From SG8-30 sp963715485 (GTDB lineage: Bacteria > Pseudomonadota > Gammaproteobacteria > Steroidobacterales > Steroidobacteraceae), in assembly GCA_963715485.1 (NCBI GenBank), contig OY970244.1, positions 558,001 to 622,000 on the forward strand: a stretch of DNA of 64,000 nucleotides. Direction: 5' to 3'. The first letter of the stretch is position 1, and every line of letters begins with the position of its first letter. Shown here piece after piece: positions 17,758 to 25,634 of the stretch. The translations under genes were made by a program, and so were the position numbers. The notes under the pieces are model-generated. The model did not search any database, was not told where the DNA came from, and worked only from the letters and a program-made list of their open reading frames with translations.

Positions 17758-18722
17758 CTGCAGGACAGTCCATCGCGGCGTGGGACGTCGCGCGACGTGT
17801 AATGCCGGTCCTGGCGCTGGTGGGCCTGATCGCAGCTTGCGGCGGCGGGGGTGGTTCGGCTCCCGACTCGGGCAACCCGCCGCCCCCGCCACCCCCCCCA
17901 CCGCCGACGACGACCAACGTCAACATCAACAACCCTGCGCTGACAGTCGTGAACAACACGCCGGTGACACCAGGCGGCCCGCTGACCCTGGTGTGGAGCG
18001 ACGAATTCGGCGGCCAAAAACTCGATCCATACAAGTGGTATTTCGAGACTGGCGATGGCAGCCAGTACGGTATCCCGGGCTGGGGCAACAACGAGTTGCA
18101 GTGGTACCTGCCGGACAGCGCGCTGTTGAGTGACGGCAAGCTGGTCATCACCGCCCGCAAGGAGACGGTCTCCGGCAAGAGCTACACGTCGGCGCGCATC
18201 AACACCCGCGACCGCTTCGCCTTCCGCCACGGCCGCATCGAAGCGCGGATGAAGCTTCCCGCAGGCCAGGGCCTGTGGCCCGCGTTCTGGCTCCTGCCCC
18301 AGGACAGCGCCTACGGCACCTGGGCGGCATCGGGCGAGATCGACATCCTGGAAGCCAGGAACCTGGGTGGCACTGGCGGCAACACGATCTTCGGTGGCCT
18401 CGTCTACGGTGGAGCCTGGCCGAACCAGATCGGCAGCGGCGAGAACTACCTGGTCGCCACCAACGTGACCACCGATTTCCACGTCTACGCGCTGGAGTGG
18501 GACGCGGCCGAGATCCGCTGGTACGTGGACGACACGCTGTTCGCGGTGCGTAACAACTGGTCCTCGACCGGGGGCGCGTTCCCGGCGCCGTTCGACAAGC
18601 CTTTCTACGTGCTTTTCAACGTGGCGGTGGGCGGCAACTACCCGGGATCGCCGACATCGACCACCGTCTTCCCGGTGACCATGGAAGTCGACTACGTGAG
18701 GGTCTACTCGGGCGCGCGTTGA
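17754..18722 (+). CDS. GH16 laminarinase (endo-beta-1,3-glucanase) lipoprotein
   Basis: A 322-residue lipoprotein. The signal ends LVGLIAAC, followed by a glycine run and a ten-proline stretch that likely spans the periplasm or envelope surface. The catalytic jelly roll runs from about 80 to 320: it starts TLVWSDEFGGQKLDPYKW, contains GNNELQWY, and has the GH16 active site GEIDILEA with Glu195 (nucleophile), Asp197 and Glu200 (acid/base). The bulge-type E-I-D-I-L-E sequence is that of laminarinase-type GH16 enzymes. It would cut internal beta-1,3 bonds in laminarin. The start ATG overlaps the stop of the previous gene; its last 19 bases overlap the end of the convergent lacI-type gene. Confidence 0.92.
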   Translation: MTAGQSIAAWDVARRVMPVLALVGLIAACGGGGGSAPDSGNPPPPPPPPPPTTTNVNINNPALTVVNNTPVTPGGPLTLVWSDEFGGQKLDPYKWYFETGDGSQYGIPGWGNNELQWYLPDSALLSDGKLVITARKETVSGKSYTSARINTRDRFAFRHGRIEARMKLPAGQGLWPAFWLLPQDSAYGTWAASGEIDILEARNLGGTGGNTIFGGLVYGGAWPNQIGSGENYLVATNVTTDFHVYALEWDAAEIRWYVDDTLFAVRNNWSSTGGAFPAPFDKPFYVLFNVAVGGNYPGSPTSTTVFPVTMEVDYVRVYSGAR

Positions 18723-19768
18723 TCCGCTGCACGCCGGACCGGCACGGGTCCGGTGGACTCGCGGTACCGGATGGTCGCCGGCACGACTTCCGAGCCGTTC
18801 GGCAGCGACGGCTGGTGGGCCTCGCGGATCAGCACCGTTGCGGCGCGGCCGGCCATCTCGGCCAGCGGCTGGTCGATGGTGGTCAGCGTAGGGCACAGCT
18901 GGCTGGCGAGGGATATGTCGTCGCAGCCGACCACCGACAGCTCGCCGGGCACGGCCATTCCCAGCATCGTAGCGGCGCGGAGGACACCGGCTGCCATGTC
19001 GTCGTTGGCGGCGAAGATCGCCGTCGGTCGATCGACGCGGCTGAGCAGGCGCTTCCCCGCGGCTTCGCCCGACTCAAACGAGTTGTCTCCCTGCTCGACC
19101 AGGCCGCGGTCGAACGGAAGATGGCACTGCTCGAGCCCGTCCACGTAGCCAGCGAAGCGGTTGCCGACGGCCTTGTGGATCGGGTTTCCCTTGATGAACG
19201 CGATCCTGTGGTGGCCGAGCGAGGCCAGGTAGCGCGTCATCTCGGCACTGATCTCGCGATCGTTGGTCGAGACCGAGAACGGCTCGCCGCTGTGGGTTCC
19301 CGGCGAGAGCCGGATGAACGGGGTGTCGGTCTCGGCGATGGCACGCACGATGTGCGGCATGTTGGACAGCGGCGCGGCCAGCACTACGCCCTGCGGCCTG
19401 ACGTGCTCGATCAGGGCGCGCAGTTCCTCGGCGATGTCGTCGTTCCGGTAGTTGCACGGGTAGATGACCAGCCGGTAGTCGGCCTTGCCGCAAGCCTGCA
19501 GCACGCCTGTCTGCATGCGGATCACGTAGCCCGCGCTCGGGTTCGCATAGGCGCTCGGGTCGTCGTAGATCAGCGCGATCACCCGCGCCCGCTGGCTGGC
19601 CAGGTTCCGCGCCGACAGGTTGGGGCGGTAGTTCAGCTGGGCGATGGCGCGCTCGACCTTCTCGCGCGTCGCGTCCCGGACGTTCGGTTCCTGGTTGACG
19701 ACACGCGAGACCGTCTTGATGGACACACCCGCGAGCGCGGCAACGTCGTCGATGGTCGCTCTCGGCAT
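18704..19768 (-). CDS. LacI-family transcriptional regulator of the glucan locus
   Basis: A 354-residue DNA-binding repressor. The N-terminal helix-turn-helix is TIDDVAALAGVSIKTVSRVV, followed by the hinge helix LNYRPNLSARNLASQRA and a periplasmic-binding-protein-like effector domain (about 62-340), with AIFAANDDMAAGVLRAA and SVVGCDDISLASQLCPTLTT as in sugar-responsive LacI proteins. It is the only LacI protein seen in the window, and it lies among four copies of a LacI-type palindrome, so it probably represses the surrounding operons until a glucan-derived sugar binds. The gene follows the GH149-like gene by 71 bp in the same direction and may be part of that transcript, giving autoregulation. 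Confidence 0.92.
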   Translation of the reverse strand: MPRATIDDVAALAGVSIKTVSRVVNQEPNVRDATREKVERAIAQLNYRPNLSARNLASQRARVIALIYDDPSAYANPSAGYVIRMQTGVLQACGKADYRLVIYPCNYRNDDIAEELRALIEHVRPQGVVLAAPLSNMPHIVRAIAETDTPFIRLSPGTHSGEPFSVSTNDREISAEMTRYLASLGHHRIAFIKGNPIHKAVGNRFAGYVDGLEQCHLPFDRGLVEQGDNSFESGEAAGKRLLSRVDRPTAIFAANDDMAAGVLRAATMLGMAVPGELSVVGCDDISLASQLCPTLTTIDQPLAEMAGRAATVLIREAHQPSLPNGSEVVPATIRYRESTGPVPVRRAADQRAPE

Positions 19769-19839
19769 CGGACTCGTTTCTTCCGTTCGTCAGCGGACCA
19801 GCGGGCCGCGCGACCATTCAAGCACAATGGCCGGCGCTT

Positions 19840-22800
19840 TCAAACGCCCAGCAGCGACCCTTCGGGCACGTCGATGCGGACCTGCCGCACCCGTCCGCTG
19901 CGCCGGAAGACCTCGGCGCTGATCGCGGCCGGCAGCGACAGCTGTGGCAGGGTCTCGGTCACGCCGTCGTCGAGCAGGACGGTCAGCGCCGCCGCCGGGC
20001 CGGCGACCAGCCGGTAGATGATCGGCACCTGGCACCAGGTACAGGCGAGGCCCCGCGCCGGGACAGGCAGTTCCTGCCAGTGGCCGTCGACGTCGAGATA
20101 ACGGAGCACGCCCGCTTCCGGGCTGAACTCGCGGGCCCGCAGCAGGCGCGGGTCGACGTGAATCTCGCCGGCGCGCACGCGCAGCCCGAGCTCCCCGAAG
20201 CGGGACAGCACCTCCTCCTTGACCTGACCGGTCATGCCGGGCTGCCGGGCGCCGCCGTGTCGCGGCGTGTGCGAGTAGGGGTCGGTCGGGAACGCGCCGT
20301 ACTCGCCCGGCGTCTTGTTGAAGCCGAGCCCCTCGCGCACGCGGTAGTAGAGGCTGCCCAGGCGCCGGGTGACTGCCTCCCCGGCATCCCGGTCCAGCGC
20401 CACGAAGAAGTTCTCCTGTATGGCCAGGAGCAGCTTCGACACCATGTGCCAGTAGATGCAGCCCAGACCCTCGAAGCCGAACATCGTGCCGGATCGTCCC
20501 GTGAACTCGCGGTGACGGAAGACGGCCTCATAGAGATCGTGCAGTGCGCCGCGGGACTCTTCGACGATGCCGCCGTAGGAGTCGGAGAGCGCCACCAGCC
20601 GGGCGTCGAGGTCCCCGACGTTGGTGAAGTCGGCATCGAAACGGCAGCAACCGTCGGCGTCGCGCACGACGACGCGGCCATCCCCGGCATCGAGCATCCG
20701 CCGCAGCAGCGGGATGGCCTCGACGCTGGCCGCGGGCAGGCGGTTCTTCTCCAGGAAGCCCGGCAGGGGCCGGTCCGGGTACAACATGAACGAGCGCTGG
20801 TCGGCACGGTAGATGTCGCTGGTGAACAGCCGCTCCACCAGCGCAGCGACTTCCTCCGCATCCATCGCGCCCGAGCTGAGCGCAGCGACCTGTCCCTCCA
20901 GCATCACATAGAGCCGGTCGACGCCGACCGAGCCCGGCTTGAGGTCCAGCAGGTTGTAGGCGTGATACGTGCCGTCGTGGCGCTGGTTGGTGCGGATCGT
21001 ATGGTCGATCACCGCCAGCGCGTCGTCGAGCAGGGCCGTGATGGAGCCGAGCGTCTGCGTCATCCTGTCCGACAGCGCGTGCTCGCCGTACACCGCGGCG
21101 CGATAGCGGCTCGCGGCGGTTCCGAGCTCCTCCATCGAGCGCCAGCGCTGGGCGTCGCTGACGGCGCCGCTGCCGAGCGCGGGTCGCAGCCTGGCCAGCG
21201 CCGTGGCCGTCTCGGCCAGCCACCGCGCGACTTCTGCCGACAGCTCCACGGTGCCGCGCTCGCCGTTGAGCAGGCCCTGCAGGAAGTGCACGTAGCGGCG
21301 CATGTTGCACACGGTGACGATCGAGGCACCGTGGCCCACCAGCGCGTTGTTGGCGTCGTTCCACTCCGGCCGCTGGGTGTTGAGCCAGATGCCGGCGTCG
21401 ACGACGAGGTTGCCGAGCTTGGCAAGCAGTGGCACCAGCAGCTTCTCCAGCAGGGTGACCTGCAGTACGCCGCCACCGGTGTCGGGCACCAGCTTTCCGT
21501 CCGCGCCCATCGCCTCGACGCGCGCGGCAATGCGCGCCGCCAGCGCGTGGTCGTAGTCCACGGTCCGCTTCGGGTCCTCGACCAGCCTGCTGAAGCTGCG
21601 GATCCGGTAGGGCACGTTGGCGTAGCTGAAGACGGGCCGGTAGAGCAGCTCACGCAGGCGGGCCGGGTGGAACGCCCTGGAGAGCTCCAGCAGCCTCAGC
21701 AGGTACACGACCTGGTGGTCGCCCCAGTAGCCGATGTGACTCCATGGGTTGTCGGGTTCCTCGACCTCCCAGTCGATCCCGTCGCGGGTGATGCGGTACG
21801 GGTTGTGGCCGTCGGGCGTCGAGGCATTGACGAACTTGGCGACGATGTACTCGACGAACTCCGGGTAACTGATCGCCAGGGCCTCCCAGTTCTGGAAAAT
21901 GTCGCGCCAGTTGCCCTGGTAGGACAGCGACGGGTTGCCGTCCTCGTCCTTCAGCACGATTGCGAAGCGGTTCCAGGGGCGGCTGGGATCGCCATGGCGC
22001 CGCCCGAAGGTGATCGGCAGGTACTCGTAACAGAGCCGCTCGAGATGCAGGTCACCGGTGCCTCGTATCGCGGCCATGAGCCCGTCGAGGTCCAGCGTGG
22101 CCTCGAGGCCCGCGAGGAACCGGCGGTGCTGTGCGGCGAGCGGCCGGTTGAAGTGCCCGACGTAGGCGGCGAAGTCGGCCGTGCGGATCCGGTACTGGTC
22201 GGCGAAGATGCCGCCACGCAGCACGTTGAACATCACGTTGGCGTAGTGATGCGCCGTCACCACCTCCTCGTGCGCCGCCTGGAAGCCGTCCGCGGAGGCG
22301 ACGATGCGTGCCAGCGCATCGCGGCCAGCGCCGACCGATGCGTCGATGGCCCGCGCCGCGTCTTCCGGATCCGCAAGTTCCCTGGCCAGGGCCACGACCT
22401 CCGCCTGCGTACGCTCGATGTCGGCGACGACCTGCCAGCGCCGGGCACCGTGTCGCGGCAGCTCGAGCCGGGCGTGCAGGAAGTACGCGCCGCGGATGCC
22501 GCGCTTGCGGTCCTCCTGCACGACGGGCCGGCCGCGCCGGAACGCGTCGAGCTGCAGGGTGGAGAGCAGCACCCGCGGGGCTTCGAGGCCGAGGCCGTAG
22601 ACGACGTTGGCCCTGAGCGACTCGCTGGGCTCTGGCCGGTCCGAGATCCCCGCGTAGAGCGTGTACATCGCCAGGCCGCTGGCCGCGTCGAGCTCGGTCC
22701 ACTTGTAGGCGTTGACCAGGTTGCTGGCGCTCGCCTGCACCATGCCCGGCGTGCCTGCCGGCAGGATGTTCTGCAGGCCGTCGAGCAGGTCCACGGAGAC

Positions 22801-23310
22801 GTCCCGGTCCGCGAGGTTCTGGAGTTCGCAGCGACGCACGAAGCCGTGGCGATCGCTCGTCGCCCAGGTGTAGCGGAAGGCGAGCCCGAGCTCGTGGTTG
22901 AGCTCCTCGAACCGCAGCTTGTCGCCGAGCACGCTCTTGTAGAGGTTGCGCGTCGTCGCGAAGCGGCCGTCGTGCTCGCGGTTGAAGGGTTCCCAGGTGA
23001 CGGCCTGCCTGCCGCGGGTCACGCGAACCATCGTCCTGCTGCCCGTATGCGGTGCGCTCTCGTGCACCTTGTCGACCGGTATGTAGGGGAACAGCGCGGT
23101 GTCCGGCGAGACACGGCCTGCGGTGAGGCCCCCGGTCGAGGACACGAACAGCCAGTGGTCGGCGCTCGAGATGACGCTCACCAGGAAAGGCGCCATGCGG
23201 TCGACGTCGCGGATCATGTAGAACCGCTCACCATCGACGTCGACGAATTCGCCGGTCACTTCGTCCCGGTCCAGGGGACCGGCGGTTGCTTCTTCTTCCA
23301 TGTTTCTCAT
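19840..23310 (-). CDS. Large (alpha/alpha)6-barrel glycoside phosphorylase-like protein, probable GH149 beta-1,3-glucan phosphorylase
   Basis: An 1156-residue cytoplasmic protein (no signal peptide). The first ~330 residues look like the beta-sandwich of GH94-clan phosphorylases. The following helical part contains NWRDIFQNWEAL, TPDGHNPYRITRDGIDWE and SHIGYWGDHQVVYLLRLLE; the Asp of GYWGDHQ is a candidate catalytic acid. The length of about 1150 and the position inside a laminarin locus fit GH149 (beta-1,3-oligoglucan phosphorylase, giving glucose-1-phosphate). GH161 or another GH94-clan family is possible; I cannot align it here. It starts at MRNMEEE with an ATGA overlap with the CBM9-like gene upstream; a second in-frame ATG lies three codons on. 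Confidence 0.6.
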   Translation of the reverse strand: MRNMEEEATAGPLDRDEVTGEFVDVDGERFYMIRDVDRMAPFLVSVISSADHWLFVSSTGGLTAGRVSPDTALFPYIPVDKVHESAPHTGSRTMVRVTRGRQAVTWEPFNREHDGRFATTRNLYKSVLGDKLRFEELNHELGLAFRYTWATSDRHGFVRRCELQNLADRDVSVDLLDGLQNILPAGTPGMVQASASNLVNAYKWTELDAASGLAMYTLYAGISDRPEPSESLRANVVYGLGLEAPRVLLSTLQLDAFRRGRPVVQEDRKRGIRGAYFLHARLELPRHGARRWQVVADIERTQAEVVALARELADPEDAARAIDASVGAGRDALARIVASADGFQAAHEEVVTAHHYANVMFNVLRGGIFADQYRIRTADFAAYVGHFNRPLAAQHRRFLAGLEATLDLDGLMAAIRGTGDLHLERLCYEYLPITFGRRHGDPSRPWNRFAIVLKDEDGNPSLSYQGNWRDIFQNWEALAISYPEFVEYIVAKFVNASTPDGHNPYRITRDGIDWEVEEPDNPWSHIGYWGDHQVVYLLRLLELSRAFHPARLRELLYRPVFSYANVPYRIRSFSRLVEDPKRTVDYDHALAARIAARVEAMGADGKLVPDTGGGVLQVTLLEKLLVPLLAKLGNLVVDAGIWLNTQRPEWNDANNALVGHGASIVTVCNMRRYVHFLQGLLNGERGTVELSAEVARWLAETATALARLRPALGSGAVSDAQRWRSMEELGTAASRYRAAVYGEHALSDRMTQTLGSITALLDDALAVIDHTIRTNQRHDGTYHAYNLLDLKPGSVGVDRLYVMLEGQVAALSSGAMDAEEVAALVERLFTSDIYRADQRSFMLYPDRPLPGFLEKNRLPAASVEAIPLLRRMLDAGDGRVVVRDADGCCRFDADFTNVGDLDARLVALSDSYGGIVEESRGALHDLYEAVFRHREFTGRSGTMFGFEGLGCIYWHMVSKLLLAIQENFFVALDRDAGEAVTRRLGSLYYRVREGLGFNKTPGEYGAFPTDPYSHTPRHGGARQPGMTGQVKEEVLSRFGELGLRVRAGEIHVDPRLLRAREFSPEAGVLRYLDVDGHWQELPVPARGLACTWCQVPIIYRLVAGPAAALTVLLDDGVTETLPQLSLPAAISAEVFRRSGRVRQVRIDVPEGSLLGV

Positions 23311-24122
23311 GGCGTCTCTTCCAGCACCAGCTTTCCGAACAGGTCAGCGTCGATCCAGCCGCGGTCCTTCGGGCCGAAGGGCACGGACTCGGAGCCGACG
23401 AAATTCTCACGCAGCTCGCTGCCGTCGTTGTCGCACCAGGCGAGCATGAGGCCGATGACCTTGCCGGCCGACAGCGGTACCGGCCGGTTGTCCGGAGATC
23501 CGTCCACGTAGGTGTCGGGATAGAGGACCATCGACACCTCCCAGGTGATCCCGTCGGCGCCCTGCTGCCAGCGGCTCTCGACGTGGTCCGTGTAGGGCCG
23601 GGCCCTGCGGTCGGTGCCGATGTCGATGGCCTGGTTATCCAGCGAGAGGTGGTAGGCAAAGGCGTTGTGGTTGTACTGGTGGTCGCCGCCAGAGAAGTCC
23701 TCGTCCACGAAGATCTCCAGGCAGTCGTCGTCCCAGTACTGGACCAGTGGGTCGCGGTGACTGTCGAACAGGATGTCGTCCACGATCTCGACCAGCAGGT
23801 AGAGCCGCTCCGGGGTCCAAACGACCTTGAAGCGCCCCTGGAAATCCGAAGCTGCATATTCCGGCCCCAGCCACAGCTGGTCGATCGCGTGCCAGCGGGC
23901 CGAGGCCCATGCCGCGTCGCCGGCGAGCCCATCGATCACCGGGGCCGAGGCCGCGCGGGGAGCGCGATACTCCGTCCTGCCCTCCACGTGTTCCGCCATG
24001 GCGGGGGCAAGGGGAGCGACGGCGAGCAGCAGCAGGCCGGCGAGTCGATGCCAGGCGCAGGACAGGATGCCGCCGCCGGCGTTCTTCGTCCGCATGCCGT
24101 GCGACCGGCGGCGCGTGCTCAT
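23307..24122 (-). CDS. Secreted CBM9-like carbohydrate-binding protein
   Basis: A 271-residue exported protein. After a basic N-terminus, a hydrophobic signal (LAGLLLLAVAPLAPAMA) precedes a single beta-sandwich domain of the CBM9/DOMON-like type: it opens APVIDGLAGDAAWASARW, continues RLYLLVEIVDDILFDSHRDP and DDDCLEIFVDEDFSGGDHQYNH, and closes with VPFGPKDRGWIDADLFGKL. Stand-alone proteins of this type accompany polysaccharide loci and are assumed to bind sugar or serve as chaperones; none of these roles is shown here. Start taken as ATG 24122, which overlaps the stop of the upstream gene (ATGA). A later ATG at MRTKNAG would give a more usual signal peptide length. Confidence 0.75.
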   Translation of the reverse strand: MSTRRRSHGMRTKNAGGGILSCAWHRLAGLLLLAVAPLAPAMAEHVEGRTEYRAPRAASAPVIDGLAGDAAWASARWHAIDQLWLGPEYAASDFQGRFKVVWTPERLYLLVEIVDDILFDSHRDPLVQYWDDDCLEIFVDEDFSGGDHQYNHNAFAYHLSLDNQAIDIGTDRRARPYTDHVESRWQQGADGITWEVSMVLYPDTYVDGSPDNRPVPLSAGKVIGLMLAWCDNDGSELRENFVGSESVPFGPKDRGWIDADLFGKLVLEETP

Positions 24123-25180
24123 GAGGCCAGCCTCCGTGCCACCGCGACGGTGCGCGCGACGACATCCTCGAGCTCGAGTTCCGAATGACCGGCAAGGCCC
24201 GCTGCAATGCGGCCGTTCCACGGCCGGGTCCAGTCCCCCGAAATCCTCATGCCCATCAGTCCGCAAAGGCCGCCCACGGTCGCCCCGTTGCAGTCGGTGT
24301 CCCAGCCGGCCGAGACGGCATCTCCGATGGCCGCGGAAAAGTCGTCGCCGCAGGAACTGATCGCCCAGACGACCAGGGCCAGGTTGTTGGTCGAGTGCAC
24401 CGGGGAGAGACCCTCATATTCGTCGTGCAGGCGGGTGACGGCATCGGCCGATCCGGCGATGGAACGACCGAAGCGCACAGCAGCGGCTGTCCTGCTCTCA
24501 CCGGGGATCTCGCCGAGCGCGCAGTCGATGGCCGTGTCCAGGTCTTCCGAGGGCGGGATCGCTGCGCCGAGCGCGGCGATGAAGGCAGCGGCGTGGACGC
24601 CGTCGCCGCGGTGGGACAGCGCCGCGTCGCGCCGCGCCAGCGACGCGGCCAGCGCCGGCCGGCCCGGGCAGGCCCAGCCGTACAGGTCGGCGCGGATCTG
24701 CGCGCCGATCCACTCGTTGTATTCGTTGTCCGAGCACTCCTCGAGGTCGAAGCCCGGCGACTCGCCGTTGACGAACTGCTCTGCCATCCTGTCGAGGAGA
24801 ACCCGGTAGGCTGCGCGCTCGGCGGTCCAGGTGCTGCCGGCCGGCAGCAGCTTCAGCCAGGCGCGTGCGACATCCATGGTCTCGAGGCCGGCGCCGTGCT
24901 CCTCGAGCAGGAGCAGCGCCAGCAGCGTGTAGGTGATGTCGTCGTCCGCCTCCGCGCGCTCGATATGCCCAAGGCAGCACTTCGGTCCGGAGCCGGCGGG
25001 GGCGGCGCCGTCGACCAGCGGGATGTAGTTTCGCAGCGGCAATGAGCCGGCAGCCTGCAGATAGGCACGGACTCCCCGCAGCCCGTGCTGAAACGAAAGC
25101 ACCTCGATCGGCTTTCCCAGCAGGCAACCGGTAATACGGCCCTGCCAGGCCGACCTGATCCTGTCCGGATCGACGTTCAT
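24119..25180 (-). CDS. ADP-ribosylglycohydrolase family protein in glucan operon
   Basis: A 353-residue cytoplasmic protein of the ADP-ribosylglycohydrolase (DraG/ARH) fold. It shows the N-terminal IRSAWQGRITGCLLGKPIEV pattern, an early metal-binding acidic cluster (AEADDDITYTLLALLLL) and a late metal motif AGWDTDCNGATVGGLCG. These acidic residues bind two magnesium ions in the family. Here the gene is first in a four-gene unit with the CBM9-like, phosphorylase-like and lacI-type genes. This suggests that its substrate is a sugar or glycoside, not ADP-ribosyl-protein, but that is inference. Start at MNVDPDRIR (25180); a frame upstream is open but is not conserved-looking. Confidence 0.8.
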   Translation of the reverse strand: MNVDPDRIRSAWQGRITGCLLGKPIEVLSFQHGLRGVRAYLQAAGSLPLRNYIPLVDGAAPAGSGPKCCLGHIERAEADDDITYTLLALLLLEEHGAGLETMDVARAWLKLLPAGSTWTAERAAYRVLLDRMAEQFVNGESPGFDLEECSDNEYNEWIGAQIRADLYGWACPGRPALAASLARRDAALSHRGDGVHAAAFIAALGAAIPPSEDLDTAIDCALGEIPGESRTAAAVRFGRSIAGSADAVTRLHDEYEGLSPVHSTNNLALVVWAISSCGDDFSAAIGDAVSAGWDTDCNGATVGGLCGLMGMRISGDWTRPWNGRIAAGLAGHSELELEDVVARTVAVARRLAS

Positions 25181-25337
25181 GGCGCTATCGGCCTCGCGTC
25201 CCCCATGACCCACCCGCAGTTTCTTCTTCTAAAACAAAAAGTTGAGACTTATTCACCCCTCGAACGAAACGCGTGAGCGCCACGCTGGACCTGGTGGCTG
25301 ATGACTCTCAAGCTTGTCGACGGCGTTGTCGGGATCG

Positions 25338-25366
25338 ATCATAAATGCTTCTGACAGCGCTGTCAT
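25338..25366 (-). promoter_or_regulatory. Sigma-70-type promoter of the ADP-ribosylglycohydrolase/CBM9/GH149/LacI unit
   Basis: On the minus strand ATGACA (25366-25361), a 17-base spacer and TATGAT (25343-25338) make a near-consensus promoter. The -35 box overlaps the operator at 25352-25365. Confidence 0.65.
25352..25365. promoter_or_regulatory. LacI-type operator copy 2
   Basis: TGACAGCGCTGTCA, a perfect palindrome identical in its 14 core bases to the copy at 11686-11699. It covers the -35 region of the minus-strand promoter. Confidence 0.75.
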
Positions 25367-25516
25367 CCATGATCGGCCCCGGGCGACCCGGCACGAAGCA
25401 GCCTCAGCTCCGTCCCTCCCGGGCCGAACCCATTCGTGCCGGGTCTACGCTCACAGGATTCAGTCGTCGCACGCCAGGCGCAGTGAGAGCGAGCCCCTGG
25501 AGCATCGGGTGCAATA

Positions 25517-25532
25517 TTGACAGCGCTGTCAA
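25517..25532. promoter_or_regulatory. LacI-type operator copy 3
   Basis: TTGACAGCGCTGTCAA, identical over all 16 bases to the copy at 11685-11700, overlapping the -35 box of the TonB receptor promoter. Confidence 0.78.
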
Positions 25533-25545
25533 ACCGTACTATATA
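25517..25545 (+). promoter_or_regulatory. Sigma-70-type promoter of the TonB receptor unit
   Basis: TTGACA (25517-25522), exactly 17 bases, then TATATA (25540-25545). The -35 hexamer matches consensus and is the left half of an operator palindrome. Confidence 0.7.
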
Positions 25546-25551
25546 GCCGAG

Positions 25552-25565
25552 TGACAACGCTGTCA
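25552..25565. promoter_or_regulatory. LacI-type operator copy 4 (one-base variant)
   Basis: TGACAACGCTGTCA differs from the core at one base. It starts about seven bases after the -10 box, at the expected transcription start, and its centre is about 34 bp from that of copy 3 (roughly three helical turns), so two repressor dimers could bind the same face. Confidence 0.68.
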
Positions 25566-25634
25566 GTTCGAATGCAAGCTGAAGATCGGCGCGTCCACAA
25601 CACTACCTTTCGACCGCAAGCTGGGGGCTTGAGC

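Larger units (their letters stand above)
25181..25634. promoter_or_regulatory. 454-bp divergent control region between ADP-ribosylglycohydrolase and TonB receptor operons
   Basis: Holds three LacI-type palindromes, two recognisable sigma-70 promoters in opposite directions, and long leaders (about 150 bases to the minus-strand start, about 80 to the plus-strand start). The A/T-rich stretch near 25225-25262 lies in the minus-strand leader. I see no further gene in it. Confidence 0.75.

Noticed and set aside
20080..23511. 1143-codon open frame on the plus strand opposite the GH149-like gene
   Set aside because: Antisense shadow caused by high GC codon use; composition is Val/Gln/Arg-rich without motif. 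The minus strand has coherent domains and coupled starts.
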